The notes under the pieces were generated by a model, which had not been told where the DNA came from, searched no databases, and saw only the letters and a program-made list of their open reading frames with translations. From contig NZ_QXPZ01000031.1 in assembly GCF_003664595.1 (NCBI RefSeq), forward strand, positions 1 through 64,000: a stretch of DNA of 64,000 nt. The letters are read 5' to 3'. This DNA is from Atopobacter sp. AH10 (GTDB taxonomy: Bacteria; Bacillota; Bacilli; Lactobacillales; Aerococcaceae). The first letter of the stretch is position 1, and the number at the start of each line of letters is the position of its first letter. This document shows, piece after piece, positions 54,375 through 63,110 of the stretch. The position numbers were made by a program, and so were the translations under genes.

Positions 54375-57020
54375 ATGAAAGAAATGTCGACCAAATATGA
54401 GGCGCATTCTGTAGAAGATGGCCGTTATAAAGCATGGCTAGATGAAGGGGTTTTTGCTCCGTCAGGCGATCAATCTGTTGAACCTTATTCCATTGTTATT
54501 CCACCTCCAAATGTGACGGGTAAACTTCACCTAGGTCATGCTTGGGATGTCACCTTACAAGATATTTTAATTCGCCATAAACGGATGCAAGGTTATGACA
54601 CCTTGTGGTTGCCGGGGATGGATCATGCTGGGATTGCTACTCAAGCCAAAGTCGAAGCCAAGTTGCGGTCAGAAGGCCTTTCACGATACGATTTAGGTCG
54701 GGAGAAATTTCTTGAAAAAACCTGGGAATGGAAAGATGAATATGCTAAAACCATTCGAGCGCAATGGGAAAAGATGGGTATTTCTGTCGACTACTCTAGA
54801 GAGCGGTTTACCCTTGATAAGGGGTTAAATGAAGCTGTTAATGAAGTTTTTGTCCGCTTATACAAAAAAGGTTGGATATATCGCGGGGAGTATATCATTA
54901 ATTGGGATCCTCAAGCACAAACAGCCTTATCTGATATCGAGGTAATTCATAAAGAAGTAAAAGGGGCTTTCTATCACATTGCCTATCCTTTAGCTGATGG
55001 GTCAGGTCAAGTGGAAATTGCAACGACTCGTCCAGAAACCCTTTTAGGGGATACGGCTATAGCGGTTCATCCATCTGACGATCGTTATAAGGCTATTGTG
55101 GGTAAAGAAGTGATCTTGCCATTAGTGAATAAGAAGATCCCTGTTGTAGCAGATGCTTATGTGGATAGAGAATTTGGAACAGGTGTGGTGAAGATTACAC
55201 CGGCTCATGATCCGAATGACTTTGCGGTAGGGAACCGCCATAATTTGCCACGTGTCAATGTGATGAATCCTGATGCAACGATGAATGAAAATGCTGGGAA
55301 ATATCAAGGCATGACACGAGAAGAAGCACGAAAAGCTGTTGTAGCTGATTTGAAGGCACAAGGTTACTTGTTAAAGGTTGAAGAAATGGTGCATTCTGTT
55401 GGGCATTCTGAACGGACAGATGTAGTGGTAGAACCTCGTCTATCTACCCAATGGTTCGTTAAAATGGAAGATTTAGCGAAGGAAGCCATTGCAGCTCAAA
55501 AGGATCCTGACAAACGTGTAGAATTCTATCCTGAAAGATTTGAACATACCTTCTTAACGTGGATGGAAAATATTCATGACTGGGTAATCAGTCGACAATT
55601 ATGGTGGGGGCATCGCATTCCTGCTTGGTACCACAAAGAAACTGGTGAAATTTATGTAGGGACAACTCCTCCAGAAAATGAAGGCGATTATGAACAAGAT
55701 CCAGATGTATTGGATACTTGGTTCTCTAGTGCCTTGTGGCCATTTTCTACCATGGGTTGGCCTGATACAGAAAGTGCGGACTTTAAGCGCTACTTCCCAA
55801 CCAATACCTTGGTAACGGGTTATGATATTATTCCATTCTGGGTCAGCCGGATGATCTTCCAAAGTTTGGAATTTACTGGTCAACGTCCATTCCAAAACAC
55901 TTTAATTCATGGTTTAATTCGTGATGCCCAAGGACGTAAGATGAGTAAGTCTTTAGGGAATGGTGTAGACCCTATGGATGTGATTGATAGCTATGGGGCA
56001 GATGCTTTGAGATGGTTCTTGGCGAATGGTTCTACTCCTGGTCAAGATATTCGTTATAATGAAGAAAAAATGAAGGCTGCTTGGAACTTTATCAATAAAA
56101 TTTGGAATGCTAGCCGTTATGTTTTGATGAATCTTGAAGGCTTTAAGCTTGAAAATATCGATCTTTCTGGTGAAAAGACTTGGGAGGATCGTTGGATTCT
56201 TCATCGTTTAAATGAAACGGTAGAAGCTGTGAATCGTCTATTTGATAAATTTGAATTTGGGGAAGCTGGTCGTATCCTTTACCACTTCATTTGGGATGAT
56301 TTCTGCGACTGGTATATTGAAATGTCTAAGGAACGTTTGACCAAGGGAGATAAGGCAGACCAAAAAATGACTCGGTCAATCTTGGTGACAGTCCTTTCTG
56401 CTATCTTACGCCTCTTACACCCAATCATGCCATTTGTGACGGAAGAAATTTGGGCACATCTTCCACAAGCTTCACTCGAGCCATCCATTGTGACAGCTCA
56501 ATTCCCAGTTGAGCATCCAGAGTGGGTAGATCTTGAAGCGGTCGATAAAGTCGAACGATTAATTGCTGTTATTAAGGCTGTTCGTGCTAGTCGTTTAGAA
56601 GTAAATGCGCCTTTGTCTCGTCCAATTCCTCTTTTGATCAAGGCGAAGGATGAAAAAGTGCTGACAGCTTTGGAAGCTATGAGAAGCTATATTGAACGTT
56701 TCTGCCACACAAGTGAATTAGAAGTTGCTCTTTCAATTGAGGCGCCTAACGAAGCTATGACACAAGTCTTAGAGGGAGCAGATATCTATATTCCTCTTCA
56801 AGGTCTCATCAATATCGAGGATGAATTAAAACGTTTAGATAAAGAGATCGAACGCTTGGATAAAGAAATAGCCCGTTTGAACAAGAAACTTGGTCAAGCA
56901 AGTTTTGTCGAAAAAGCGCCACAAGCTATTGTGGATAAAGAACGGGCGAAATTGGCAGAATATGAAAAACAACAAGGAGCTGTCTTTGAACGGATAGAAG
57001 TTCTGAAAGGACTGGCCTAA
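54375..57020 (+). CDS. valS: Valyl-tRNA synthetase
   Basis: An 881-residue class Ia synthetase that charges tRNA-Val and edits threonine. The HIGH motif is HLGH (from His52) in [15 protein letters not shown], and KMSKS (from Lys522) is in [10 protein letters not shown]. The CP1 editing domain contains [12 protein letters not shown]. The C-terminus is the expected coiled-coil arm ([22 protein letters not shown]). The ATG at 54375 is 8 bases after AAGGAGAG; other in-frame starts are too near this site or upstream of the terminator. Controlled by the T-box. Confidence 0.99.
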   Translation: MKEMSTKYEAHSVEDGRYKAWLDEGVFAPSGDQSVEPYSIVIPPPNVTGKLHLGHAWDVTLQDILIRHKRMQGYDTLWLPGMDHAGIATQAKVEAKLRSEGLSRYDLGREKFLEKTWEWKDEYAKTIRAQWEKMGISVDYSRERFTLDKGLNEAVNEVFVRLYKKGWIYRGEYIINWDPQAQTALSDIEVIHKEVKGAFYHIAYPLADGSGQVEIATTRPETLLGDTAIAVHPSDDRYKAIVGKEVILPLVNKKIPVVADAYVDREFGTGVVKITPAHDPNDFAVGNRHNLPRVNVMNPDATMNENAGKYQGMTREEARKAVVADLKAQGYLLKVEEMVHSVGHSERTDVVVEPRLSTQWFVKMEDLAKEAIAAQKDPDKRVEFYPERFEHTFLTWMENIHDWVISRQLWWGHRIPAWYHKETGEIYVGTTPPENEGDYEQDPDVLDTWFSSALWPFSTMGWPDTESADFKRYFPTNTLVTGYDIIPFWVSRMIFQSLEFTGQRPFQNTLIHGLIRDAQGRKMSKSLGNGVDPMDVIDSYGADALRWFLANGSTPGQDIRYNEEKMKAAWNFINKIWNASRYVLMNLEGFKLENIDLSGEKTWEDRWILHRLNETVEAVNRLFDKFEFGEAGRILYHFIWDDFCDWYIEMSKERLTKGDKADQKMTRSILVTVLSAILRLLHPIMPFVTEEIWAHLPQASLEPSIVTAQFPVEHPEWVDLEAVDKVERLIAVIKAVRASRLEVNAPLSRPIPLLIKAKDEKVLTALEAMRSYIERFCHTSELEVALSIEAPNEAMTQVLEGADIYIPLQGLINIEDELKRLDKEIERLDKEIARLNKKLGQASFVEKAPQAIVDKERAKLAEYEKQQGAVFERIEVLKGLA

Positions 57021-57021
57021 A

Positions 57022-58302
57022 ATGAAGGAATTGACCACTTTTGATCAGATCATCAGTTATTTAAATCAAACCCTTGGGTCTGGAGACAGAATGTTTCGGA
57101 TGCAGACCATGTATGATCTCTATAAAGATAGTTTTACTCATTTTCCTGCTTATCAAATAGCTGGAACCAATGGGAAAGGATCGGTGGTTGCTTATCTAAC
57201 GGCTCTTTTTCATGGGGATGGAAAGAAGGTCTGTGCCTTCGTTTCCCCCCATCTCTTGATAGAGACCGAACGCTTACTTATAAATGGTCAACCGATCAGT
57301 CAGGAACAATTTGTGGAAATATTCCAAGAAGTAAAACATAAGATTGACGCTATTCAGGCTTTTCCAATAGAGGACTTGTCTTATTTTGAGTGGTTCCTTC
57401 TTCTTTATTGGGAACTCATATCTCGTGAGCAGCCGGATATTGCTCTGGTTGAAGTAGGGATTGGTGGCTTGAACGATGTGACTTCTATCATGAATATGAC
57501 AGCCGGGGCTATTGTATCCATTGGGTTAGATCATCAAGCTTTATTGGGAAATAGCCTGGAAGAAATTGCTATGCAAAAAGCAGGGATTATAGAGGAAAAT
57601 GAGCCTATTTTTACCGGTGATTTCACAAAAGAGGCGAATATTGCCATTGATTATACCATTAAGGCTTATGAAGCTAATTTATATCGTTTGCACCGAGATT
57701 TCGATGTGAAGTTGATTAAACGCCATGAAGACGGGCGAACGGATATTAGCTATAAGAGTTTGACTGGAGAGGAACATACTTTATTTTGCCCTTTAGTCGG
57801 GGATGTTCAAAGTGAAAATTTAGCCATTGCTTTGGCCTTGTATGAGCATGAAAGTGGATCTGATTCTATCGATTGGGAGAAGGTTCGCCATAGTTTGACC
57901 AAGACTTTTTGGCCAGGACGATTACAAAAGTTAAGGGAAAAGCCATTAGTATATATTGATGGGGCACATAATATTGCTGCCGTTCAAGCTGTATTGGCTC
58001 AGTTGGCTTGCCCTCCTTTTAAAGGGCGAAAAGTAACTTTAGTCTATGCTGCTCAAACGCACAAGAATATAGACCAAGTAATGGATTATTTACAAAAAGA
58101 ATATAGAGATTATCCGTTGATTGTTTCAGATATTCACGTCGATCGCTCTGCGCATGAAGAAAATTATAAGGCATATGCTGGGCAATTCATGGAGCAAGAG
58201 GATTTGATCGAACTTTTGAATAAAGAGAGCGATATGATCTATCTCTGCTTTGGTTCCTTGTATTTTGTTGGCGATTTATTGCGAGCATTTAAAAACGACT
58301 AG
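57022..58302 (+). CDS. folC: Folylpolyglutamate synthase
   Basis: FolC adds glutamates to tetrahydrofolate, and in some bacteria also makes dihydrofolate. The 426-residue protein has the P-loop AGTNGKGSVVAYL near residue 47, the omega-loop region and YIDGAHNIAAVQA in the C-terminal domain. It starts one base after the valS stop, with AAAGGA inside the end of valS, so the two are cotranscribed and folC falls under the valine T-box. Confidence 0.96.
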   Translation: MKELTTFDQIISYLNQTLGSGDRMFRMQTMYDLYKDSFTHFPAYQIAGTNGKGSVVAYLTALFHGDGKKVCAFVSPHLLIETERLLINGQPISQEQFVEIFQEVKHKIDAIQAFPIEDLSYFEWFLLLYWELISREQPDIALVEVGIGGLNDVTSIMNMTAGAIVSIGLDHQALLGNSLEEIAMQKAGIIEENEPIFTGDFTKEANIAIDYTIKAYEANLYRLHRDFDVKLIKRHEDGRTDISYKSLTGEEHTLFCPLVGDVQSENLAIALALYEHESGSDSIDWEKVRHSLTKTFWPGRLQKLREKPLVYIDGAHNIAAVQAVLAQLACPPFKGRKVTLVYAAQTHKNIDQVMDYLQKEYRDYPLIVSDIHVDRSAHEENYKAYAGQFMEQEDLIELLNKESDMIYLCFGSLYFVGDLLRAFKND

Positions 58303-58444
58303 AGCAAGACTTGTTTTGTTGATCCATCAAGGTCTAGCCTTAAATATCTTTAAAGTATAGGCAAAGGAAATAGAAATTTTCACTCCTAGCTAGTGTAGTG
58401 ACTGATGATAAGGCGTTTTTTAGTTCATATAATGTAAACATTGG

Positions 58445-58488
58445 AGGCTTTAGATAAGTCCTTTTGGGCTTTATCTAAGGCCTTTTTG
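58445..58488 (+). terminator. Terminator of valS-folC
   Basis: AGGCTTTAGATAAG (58445-58458) pairs with CTTTATCTAAGGCCT (58469-58483) with one bulge, followed by T residues. The remaining intergenic bases up to 58587 show no gene. Confidence 0.8.
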
Positions 58489-58587
58489 TTCTTTAGAAAG
58501 CTAAATAAAAAAGCTGTATCCGATCCATCTATTGAAAATAAAGCTTATAGGCAATGAAGGGTGAAAAGCCTATTTGCCAGCTATCCC

Positions 58588-58616
58588 TTGTAAAATAAAT
58601 CAAAGCTAGCTATTTA
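58588..58616 (+). promoter_or_regulatory. Promoter of radC
   Basis: TTGTAA (58588-58593), 17 bases, TATTTA (58611-58616). The -35 area shares TTTGCC and TATCCCTTGTAAAA with the argF promoter. Confidence 0.6.
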
Positions 58617-58656
58617 AACGTTCTTTATTACGAAGAATATTGAGGAGGGAAAGAAG

Positions 58657-59340
58657 ATGACAGGAAACTCTAGTCGAGTATTACCTCGCTATGAACAGCC
58701 TAGAGAACGTCTCTTACGACAGGGGAGTAAGGCTTTAGCAGATTATGAATTACTAGCCATTTTACTTAGAACGGGAAGCAATAAACAGTCAGTGGTGGAT
58801 TTATCTTTGTCCGTTTTACAGTGCTTTGGGGATTTAGCTCACTTACGTCAGGCCAGTTTAAGGGAATTACAAAGCATTCAGGGGGTAGGGCCAGTTAAAG
58901 CTCTTGAAATCAAGGCGGCTCTTGAGTTAGGGGAACGTTTAGCCTGTTCCCATCCCATCAGAGGACAAGCTATACGTTGTGTTGAAGATGCAGGGCAAGT
59001 ATTTGCTCATCGAATAGGCCATTGTCATCAAGAAAAGTTGTATGCCTTATTTTTGAGTACCAAGAATGAAATATTGAAAGAAAAAGTTATTTTTGCAGGG
59101 GGCTTGAATAGCTCAGTTGCTCACCCCAGAGAAATTTTCCGAGAAGCAGTGAAAGAATCGGCTGCAAGGGTTATGGTTGCACATAACCATCCTTCTGGCC
59201 ACACTACACCGAGTCAAGCAGATTTAGCTTTTACAAAGAGATTAAAAGAGTGTGGGGAATTAATTGGTATTGAATTATTAGATCATTTCATCGTGGCGGA
59301 TCAAGACTATGTTTCCCTAAAAGAATTGCGATTGATGTAG
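58657..59340 (+). CDS. radC: RadC family JAB/MPN-domain protein
   Basis: A 227-residue protein with an N-terminal helix-hairpin-helix region (LRELQSIQGVGPVKALEIKAALELG) and a C-terminal JAMM metal-binding domain, HNHPSGHTTPSQAD, with the upstream glutamate expected in the STKNEILKEK area. RadC was named for DNA repair but the role is disputed. GAGGAGGG precedes the ATG. In many Firmicutes radC lies ahead of mreBCD; here a cold-shock gene is between and mreB is absent. Confidence 0.95.
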   Translation: MTGNSSRVLPRYEQPRERLLRQGSKALADYELLAILLRTGSNKQSVVDLSLSVLQCFGDLAHLRQASLRELQSIQGVGPVKALEIKAALELGERLACSHPIRGQAIRCVEDAGQVFAHRIGHCHQEKLYALFLSTKNEILKEKVIFAGGLNSSVAHPREIFREAVKESAARVMVAHNHPSGHTTPSQADLAFTKRLKECGELIGIELLDHFIVADQDYVSLKELRLM

Positions 59341-59572
59341 GGTAAAAATAACGTGGGAGCTTTCTTTAAAATCTTCTCATTGGATTTGTATAATTTGAAC
59401 GGCCTAGGATGGCCTAGATTAATATAACTTAAGCCCAAAAGCTAAAGATAAAATTATAATGATTTAAGAAAATGCCGATCTATAGAAGAATAAGACGTTT
59501 TTAAATTAATTCATCTTGCTATTTTTTTTAGAAAATTGACATGTAACTTTCGAAAATAAAAGGGTTTACATA

Positions 59573-59601
59573 TTGCAAAAAAGCAAGACTCGTGTTAATA
59601 T
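59573..59601 (+). promoter_or_regulatory. Promoter of the cold-shock gene
   Basis: TTGCAA (59573-59578), 17 bases, TAATAT (59596-59601) with a TGn extension. It predicts a leader of about 100 bases, typical of cold-shock genes, with a hairpin from AGTGC and GCACT near 59620-59638. The remaining region from 59341 shows no gene. Confidence 0.65.
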
Positions 59602-59709
59602 GACCATAGTGTTTTTTTAGTGCAAAGAAACGAGCACTGTCTAAGTATCGTCTTTTCACTTCAAGAATATGAATAACAGATGTGCACTGGCACAAGGAGG
59701 ACTTGCTTC

Positions 59710-59910
59710 ATGGAACAAGGTACAGTTAAATGGTTTAATTCAGAAAAAGGTTTTGGCTTCATCGAACGCGAAGGTGGCGACGATGTATTCGTTCATTTCT
59801 CTGCAATCAACGCTGAAGGCTTCAAAACTTTAGAAGAAGGCCAAGCTGTAGAATTTGAAGTTGAAGAAGGCGCGCGTGGCCCACAAGCGGCTAACGTAAC
59901 GAAACTTTAA
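59710..59910 (+). CDS. cspA: Cold-shock protein, CspA family
   Basis: A 66-residue OB-fold RNA chaperone. It starts [19 protein letters not shown] with RNP1 (KGFGFIE) and has RNP2 as VFVHFSAI. The end [15 protein letters not shown] is typical. The ATG at 59710 follows AAGGAGG; the in-frame codons before it lack a site. The long leader suggests temperature-dependent control of the mRNA. Confidence 0.97.
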   Translation: MEQGTVKWFNSEKGFGFIEREGGDDVFVHFSAINAEGFKTLEEGQAVEFEVEEGARGPQAANVTKL

Positions 59911-59921
59911 TTCATATTCCT

Positions 59922-59960
59922 AACACGCCTCTCAGGAGAAATCCTGGGGGGTGTTTTCTT
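59922..59960 (+). terminator. Terminator of the cold-shock gene
   Basis: AACACGCCTCTCAGGA (59922-59937) pairs with TCCTGGGGGGTGTT (59942-59955), with G-U pairs and a small bulge, around GAAA, followed by TTCTTTT. Confidence 0.8.
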
Positions 59961-60130
59961 TTGACCTGATAAAAAATAGGGGAAATAAGTTGAATATCAA
60001 GCAAGCTAAGAGAAGTAAAAAATCTTTTGAATAGTCTAGATTACGATATTATTGAAGAATTCTTCTTCGTAAATGTTGGCGATTAAATCTAAAAAATATG
60101 AGGATTAGGATGAAAATAGCTTGGCTAGTT

Positions 60131-60139
60131 TGTTATAAT
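60131..60139 (+). promoter_or_regulatory. Extended -10 promoter upstream of mreC
   Basis: TGTTATAAT has a TGn extension and perfect TATAAT but only a weak -35. It would give a leader of about 235 bases for mreC. Confidence 0.55.
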
Positions 60140-60148
60140 GAAGCATAA

Positions 60149-60340
60149 CGGGATAAGAAGGGACGACTTTCCTATTGCCAAGTAGAAATAGCACCGAAAG
60201 TTAGCAACATTTTGTTTACTTTCTTAGCAACAGGTCAAGATATGGATGAAGTTTAGGATGAGCTAGTGAACTTCTAGTCTTTCTTTTCAATTGATGAGTG
60301 CTTTGATGGTAATAGAGAAATCACTCCAAATAACGAATAA
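60149..60340 (+). pseudogene. Possible decayed coding remnant before mreC
   Basis: One frame reads 63 codons that look protein-like (for example VEIAPKVSNILFTFLATGQDMDEV and SIDECFDGNREITPNNE), broken by two in-frame TAG codons at codons 36 and 43, with no start codon and a stop just before it. I do not recognise the source. It may be chance. Confidence 0.3.
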
Positions 60341-60380
60341 AGCTTAACAAGCTAAAGATGAAAGAAAATGAGGGTAAAAC

Positions 60381-61229
60381 GTGAATCAATTTTTTTCCAA
60401 TAAAAAAGTGATCAGTCTTTTGATTGCCGTGATCAGTATTGCGAGTTTATATGCGGTGAGTTCTCGTTATGAGCAGTCTTTTGCAACGTCTGTGATTAAT
60501 GATGCTGTTGCTTTTCCTGGGCGAGCGGTGACTTATCCAGGGAACGCTTTGAGAGATCTCACCAACTCAGTAAAGAACCTTTTTAATACCTATAATGAAA
60601 ACAAGCATTTAAAGAAGAAGGTTGAATCGGTTTACGAATTGGAAGTCAAGGTGGCTGAGCTTCAAAAAGATAATGAGGCGATGAAAAATCAGTTAGGTTT
60701 GGTGGATAGTCTCAATCAATATGGCTTAGTTAATGCGACTGTTATTGCACGGAATCCAGATAATTGGCTCCAACAATTGGTGATCAATAAAGGGAAAAGC
60801 GATGGGATAGAACGTGATATGGTGGTAATGAGCGGTAATGGCTTAATTGGGAAGATTGTCGAAGTGAATAATAAATCTTCTAAGGTGGCTCTTTTATCTA
60901 ATACAGAAAATTCTCAAACACGGGTGGCAGCCTTGGTTCAAGTGGATGGGGATTCTGTTTACGGAACGGTCACTAGTAATCCAGATGATGCCAATTATCT
61001 CTTAATGAATCAAATAGATCCAGAAGCTGACCTTAAAATTGGCGATAAGGTGATCACTTCTGGACTAGGTGGAGCCGCTCCACGTGGCTTGTTTATTGGA
61101 ACTGTTGACGATATTCACTTTGACCGGTATGGCTTATTTAAAGAAGCTCGGATCAAACATGCGGCTAATATGAACGATATCCGTTATGTGACAGTCGTGC
61201 GTCGAGCCAGCGGAAGCGGTGGTGAGTAG
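60381..61229 (+). CDS. mreC: Rod shape-determining protein MreC
   Basis: A 282-residue bitopic protein that organises side-wall or peripheral peptidoglycan synthesis. It has a membrane segment at residues about 9-27 (VISLLIAVISIASLYAVSS), a coiled coil around residues 65-105 (ENKHLKKKVESVYELEVKVAELQKD) and the beta-barrel domain with VIARNPDNWLQQLVINKG. The start is GTG with GAGGG 6 bases upstream. mreD follows directly; no mreB is present, as in ovococci. Confidence 0.93.
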   Translation: MNQFFSNKKVISLLIAVISIASLYAVSSRYEQSFATSVINDAVAFPGRAVTYPGNALRDLTNSVKNLFNTYNENKHLKKKVESVYELEVKVAELQKDNEAMKNQLGLVDSLNQYGLVNATVIARNPDNWLQQLVINKGKSDGIERDMVVMSGNGLIGKIVEVNNKSSKVALLSNTENSQTRVAALVQVDGDSVYGTVTSNPDDANYLLMNQIDPEADLKIGDKVITSGLGGAAPRGLFIGTVDDIHFDRYGLFKEARIKHAANMNDIRYVTVVRRASGSGGE

Positions 61230-61748
61230 ATGAAGTTTCAACGCCACTACATTTTGCCCATTTTCTTTTTCTTAATGGTACTTTTGGATGGGTCAATGCA
61301 GGCTTTGCTTGGGGCAGAATTCTTGTCAGGCAATTCAGTCATTGTGCCACAAATTTCAGTTATTGTGATAGCTTTTTTTAGCTTTTACGCTTCGGCTTAT
61401 CCTATTCATTACTATGCTTTTTTCGTTGGTTTATTATATGATACCTATTATTTAAGCTACTATGGACTATATGCTACGCTCTTTTTCTTGATGGCTTACT
61501 TGATTAGACTGTGTAGCCGTTTCTTTAAAGAACATGTCATCTTAGCGACTACTTTAGAAATTTTAGCAATTAGTTATGTGCAATTTTCTGTATACGTCTT
61601 TTATCAGCTAACAGGTGTGGCACATACGAATTGGCAAGTGTTTGTTGTTTCTCGTCTATGGCCGACACTTTTGTTCAACACGCTAGCTTTCTTTATTTTG
61701 TATATGCCTCTTTATAAATTGAGACGTTGGATCTTTTCAAAGCAGTAG
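61230..61748 (+). CDS. mreD: Rod shape-determining protein MreD
   Basis: A 172-residue hydrophobic protein with about five membrane segments, including YILPIFFFLMVLLDGSMQALL at the N-terminus and an aromatic stretch LLYDTYYLSYYGLYATLFFLMAYLIRL. It starts on the base after the mreC stop. It partners MreC; size and order are typical. Confidence 0.88.
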   Translation: MKFQRHYILPIFFFLMVLLDGSMQALLGAEFLSGNSVIVPQISVIVIAFFSFYASAYPIHYYAFFVGLLYDTYYLSYYGLYATLFFLMAYLIRLCSRFFKEHVILATTLEILAISYVQFSVYVFYQLTGVAHTNWQVFVVSRLWPTLLFNTLAFFILYMPLYKLRRWIFSKQ

Positions 61749-61917
61749 ATTGCTAAAAGGATGGCTATTTTTGAAGAATTTTTTCAAATAAGTTGCTGCT
61801 GATTAAAAGAATATTCTTGCTAGCGAGTCTTGAGTAGCTTTCCTGATCTATCAAAATGACTGGATAGAAAAGTTTTTTCGTTGATTAGATAAGGGAAGGA
61901 AAATAGAATCAGAGGTT

Positions 61918-61946
61918 AAAGAAGCTCTTATGGGCTTCTTTTTTTA
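61918..61946 (+). terminator. Terminator of mreCD
   Basis: AAAGAAGC (61918-61925) pairs with GCTTCTTT (61934-61941), the T-run continuing to 61945. Confidence 0.85.
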
Positions 61947-61957
61947 TAGGAACAAGC

Positions 61958-61986
61958 TTGCATTGAAGCAATAAGCGTGTTAAAAT
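61958..61986 (+). promoter_or_regulatory. Promoter of rplU-prp-rpmA
   Basis: TTGCAT (61958-61963), 17 bases, TAAAAT (61981-61986) with a TGn extension. Confidence 0.8.
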
Positions 61987-61992
61987 ACTCAT

Positions 61993-62097
61993 GTTGTATT
62001 TGTGTCGCACCACAGCTACAACCGCACGACTGAGAGTAAATAAGTCCTTATGGCACTTTTAGTTGGCGAGTCTAAGTTCAAAATAGGAGGTGCAGAT
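61993..62097 (+). promoter_or_regulatory. Ribosomal protein L21 leader
   Basis: The roughly 105-base untranslated region ahead of rplU, with GTCGCACC, CCGCACGAC and a short AGGAGGTG ribosome binding site at its end, fits the L21 leader element known upstream of rplU-prp-rpmA in Firmicutes. It is recognised by position and a few conserved bases, not by a fold calculation. Confidence 0.65.
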
Positions 62098-62406
62098 ATG
62101 TACGCGATTATCAAAACAGGTGGCAAACAATTGAAGGTCGAAGAAGGCCAAACAATTTTTGTTGAAAAATTAGCAGTCGAAGCTGGTGATAAGGTAACTT
62201 TTGATGAAGTTATTTTAGTTGCTGGTGACGATGTAAAAGTTGGGACTCCTCTTGTGGAAGGCGCTAGCGTTGAAGCTGTCGTTGAAAAACAAGGGCGTGC
62301 TAAGAAGGTTGTAACCTTTAAGTACAAACGTCGTAAAGACACCCATCGTAAACAAGGTCACCGTCAACCTTACACGAAGTTGACTGTTTCCAAAATTAAC
62401 GCATAG
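62098..62406 (+). CDS. rplU: 50S ribosomal protein L21
   Basis: A 102-residue L21, bound to 23S rRNA in the 50S subunit. It begins [18 protein letters not shown] and ends with the basic tail [21 protein letters not shown], both conserved. The ATG at 62098 follows AGGAGGTG; the open frame extends upstream to 62050 but that part is the leader. It is followed by prp and rpmA. Confidence 0.98.
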   Translation: MYAIIKTGGKQLKVEEGQTIFVEKLAVEAGDKVTFDEVILVAGDDVKVGTPLVEGASVEAVVEKQGRAKKVVTFKYKRRKDTHRKQGHRQPYTKLTVSKINA

Positions 62407-62409
62407 AAA

Positions 62410-62763
62410 ATGATTAACTGTCAGTGGGAAAGGTCGTCGACTGGCTGGCTTGCTTTTTCCTGTCAAGGGCATGCTTTGTTTGCCCCTTATGGAGAAGATA
62501 TAGTTTGCGCAGCAGTTAGTAGTCTCTGTATTGCAACGGTTAATTCCTTGGAAGCCTTGGTTGGGCTAGATAGTCAAGTAACCGTTCAAGCTGTGGATGA
62601 AGGTCTACTCAAAGTCCGTTTACCAGAAAATCTTACAGAGCAGCAGGTGCATGATAGCCAACTTCTATTGGATCACTTGTATCTTGCTTTAGTACAAATT
62701 GCCGATGAATATCCCAAACAGCTAAAGATAAGACAAACACCAGATGGAGGTGCAACATGTTAA
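62410..62763 (+). CDS. prp: Ribosomal-processing cysteine protease Prp
   Basis: Prp cuts the N-terminal extension off L27 and is found only in bacteria whose L27 has that extension. The 117-residue protein has the catalytic pair as GHA (His21) and [10 protein letters not shown] (Cys33). It lies 3 bases after rplU and overlaps rpmA by 7 bases, the invariant order. Its substrate, with the matching cleavage site, is the next gene. Confidence 0.95.
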   Translation: MINCQWERSSTGWLAFSCQGHALFAPYGEDIVCAAVSSLCIATVNSLEALVGLDSQVTVQAVDEGLLKVRLPENLTEQQVHDSQLLLDHLYLALVQIADEYPKQLKIRQTPDGGATC

Positions 62764-63047
62764 AATTTAATTTGCAATTATTTGCGCATAAAAAAGGTGG
62801 TGGGTCAACCGCTAACGGTCGTGACTCCCAATCTAAACGTCTTGGCGCTAAACGTGCTGACGGCCAATTCGTAACAGGTGGTTCTATTCTTTTCCGCCAA
62901 CGTGGAACGAAGATCCATCCAGGTCTTAACGTTGGACGTGGTGGCGATGACACTTTGTTTGCTAAAACAGACGGTGTAGTACGCTTTGAACGTTTAGGTC
63001 GTAACCGGAAGAAAGTTTCCGTTTACCCTGTTGCTCAAGAAGCTTAA
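62757..63047 (+). CDS. rpmA: 50S ribosomal protein L27 with N-terminal extension
   Basis: A 96-residue L27. The N-terminus [24 protein letters not shown] includes the Firmicutes extension with the Prp cleavage site after LQLFA; the mature protein starts HKKGGG, reaching the peptidyl transferase centre. The rest ([15 protein letters not shown] and VYPVA) is standard. GGAGGTG within prp serves as ribosome binding site. Confidence 0.98.
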   Translation: MLKFNLQLFAHKKGGGSTANGRDSQSKRLGAKRADGQFVTGGSILFRQRGTKIHPGLNVGRGGDDTLFAKTDGVVRFERLGRNRKKVSVYPVAQEA

Positions 63048-63053
63048 TGATTC

Positions 63054-63090
63054 ACTCTATCTTGCCAACATGGTGGGATAGAGTTTTTTT
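63054..63090 (+). terminator. Terminator of rplU-prp-rpmA
   Basis: ACTCTATC (63054-63061) pairs with GATAGAGT (63077-63084), with inner CCA/TGG pairing, followed by T residues to 63090. Confidence 0.85.
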
Positions 63091-63110
63091 GTGTAAAAAG
63101 GGAGGGAGCC

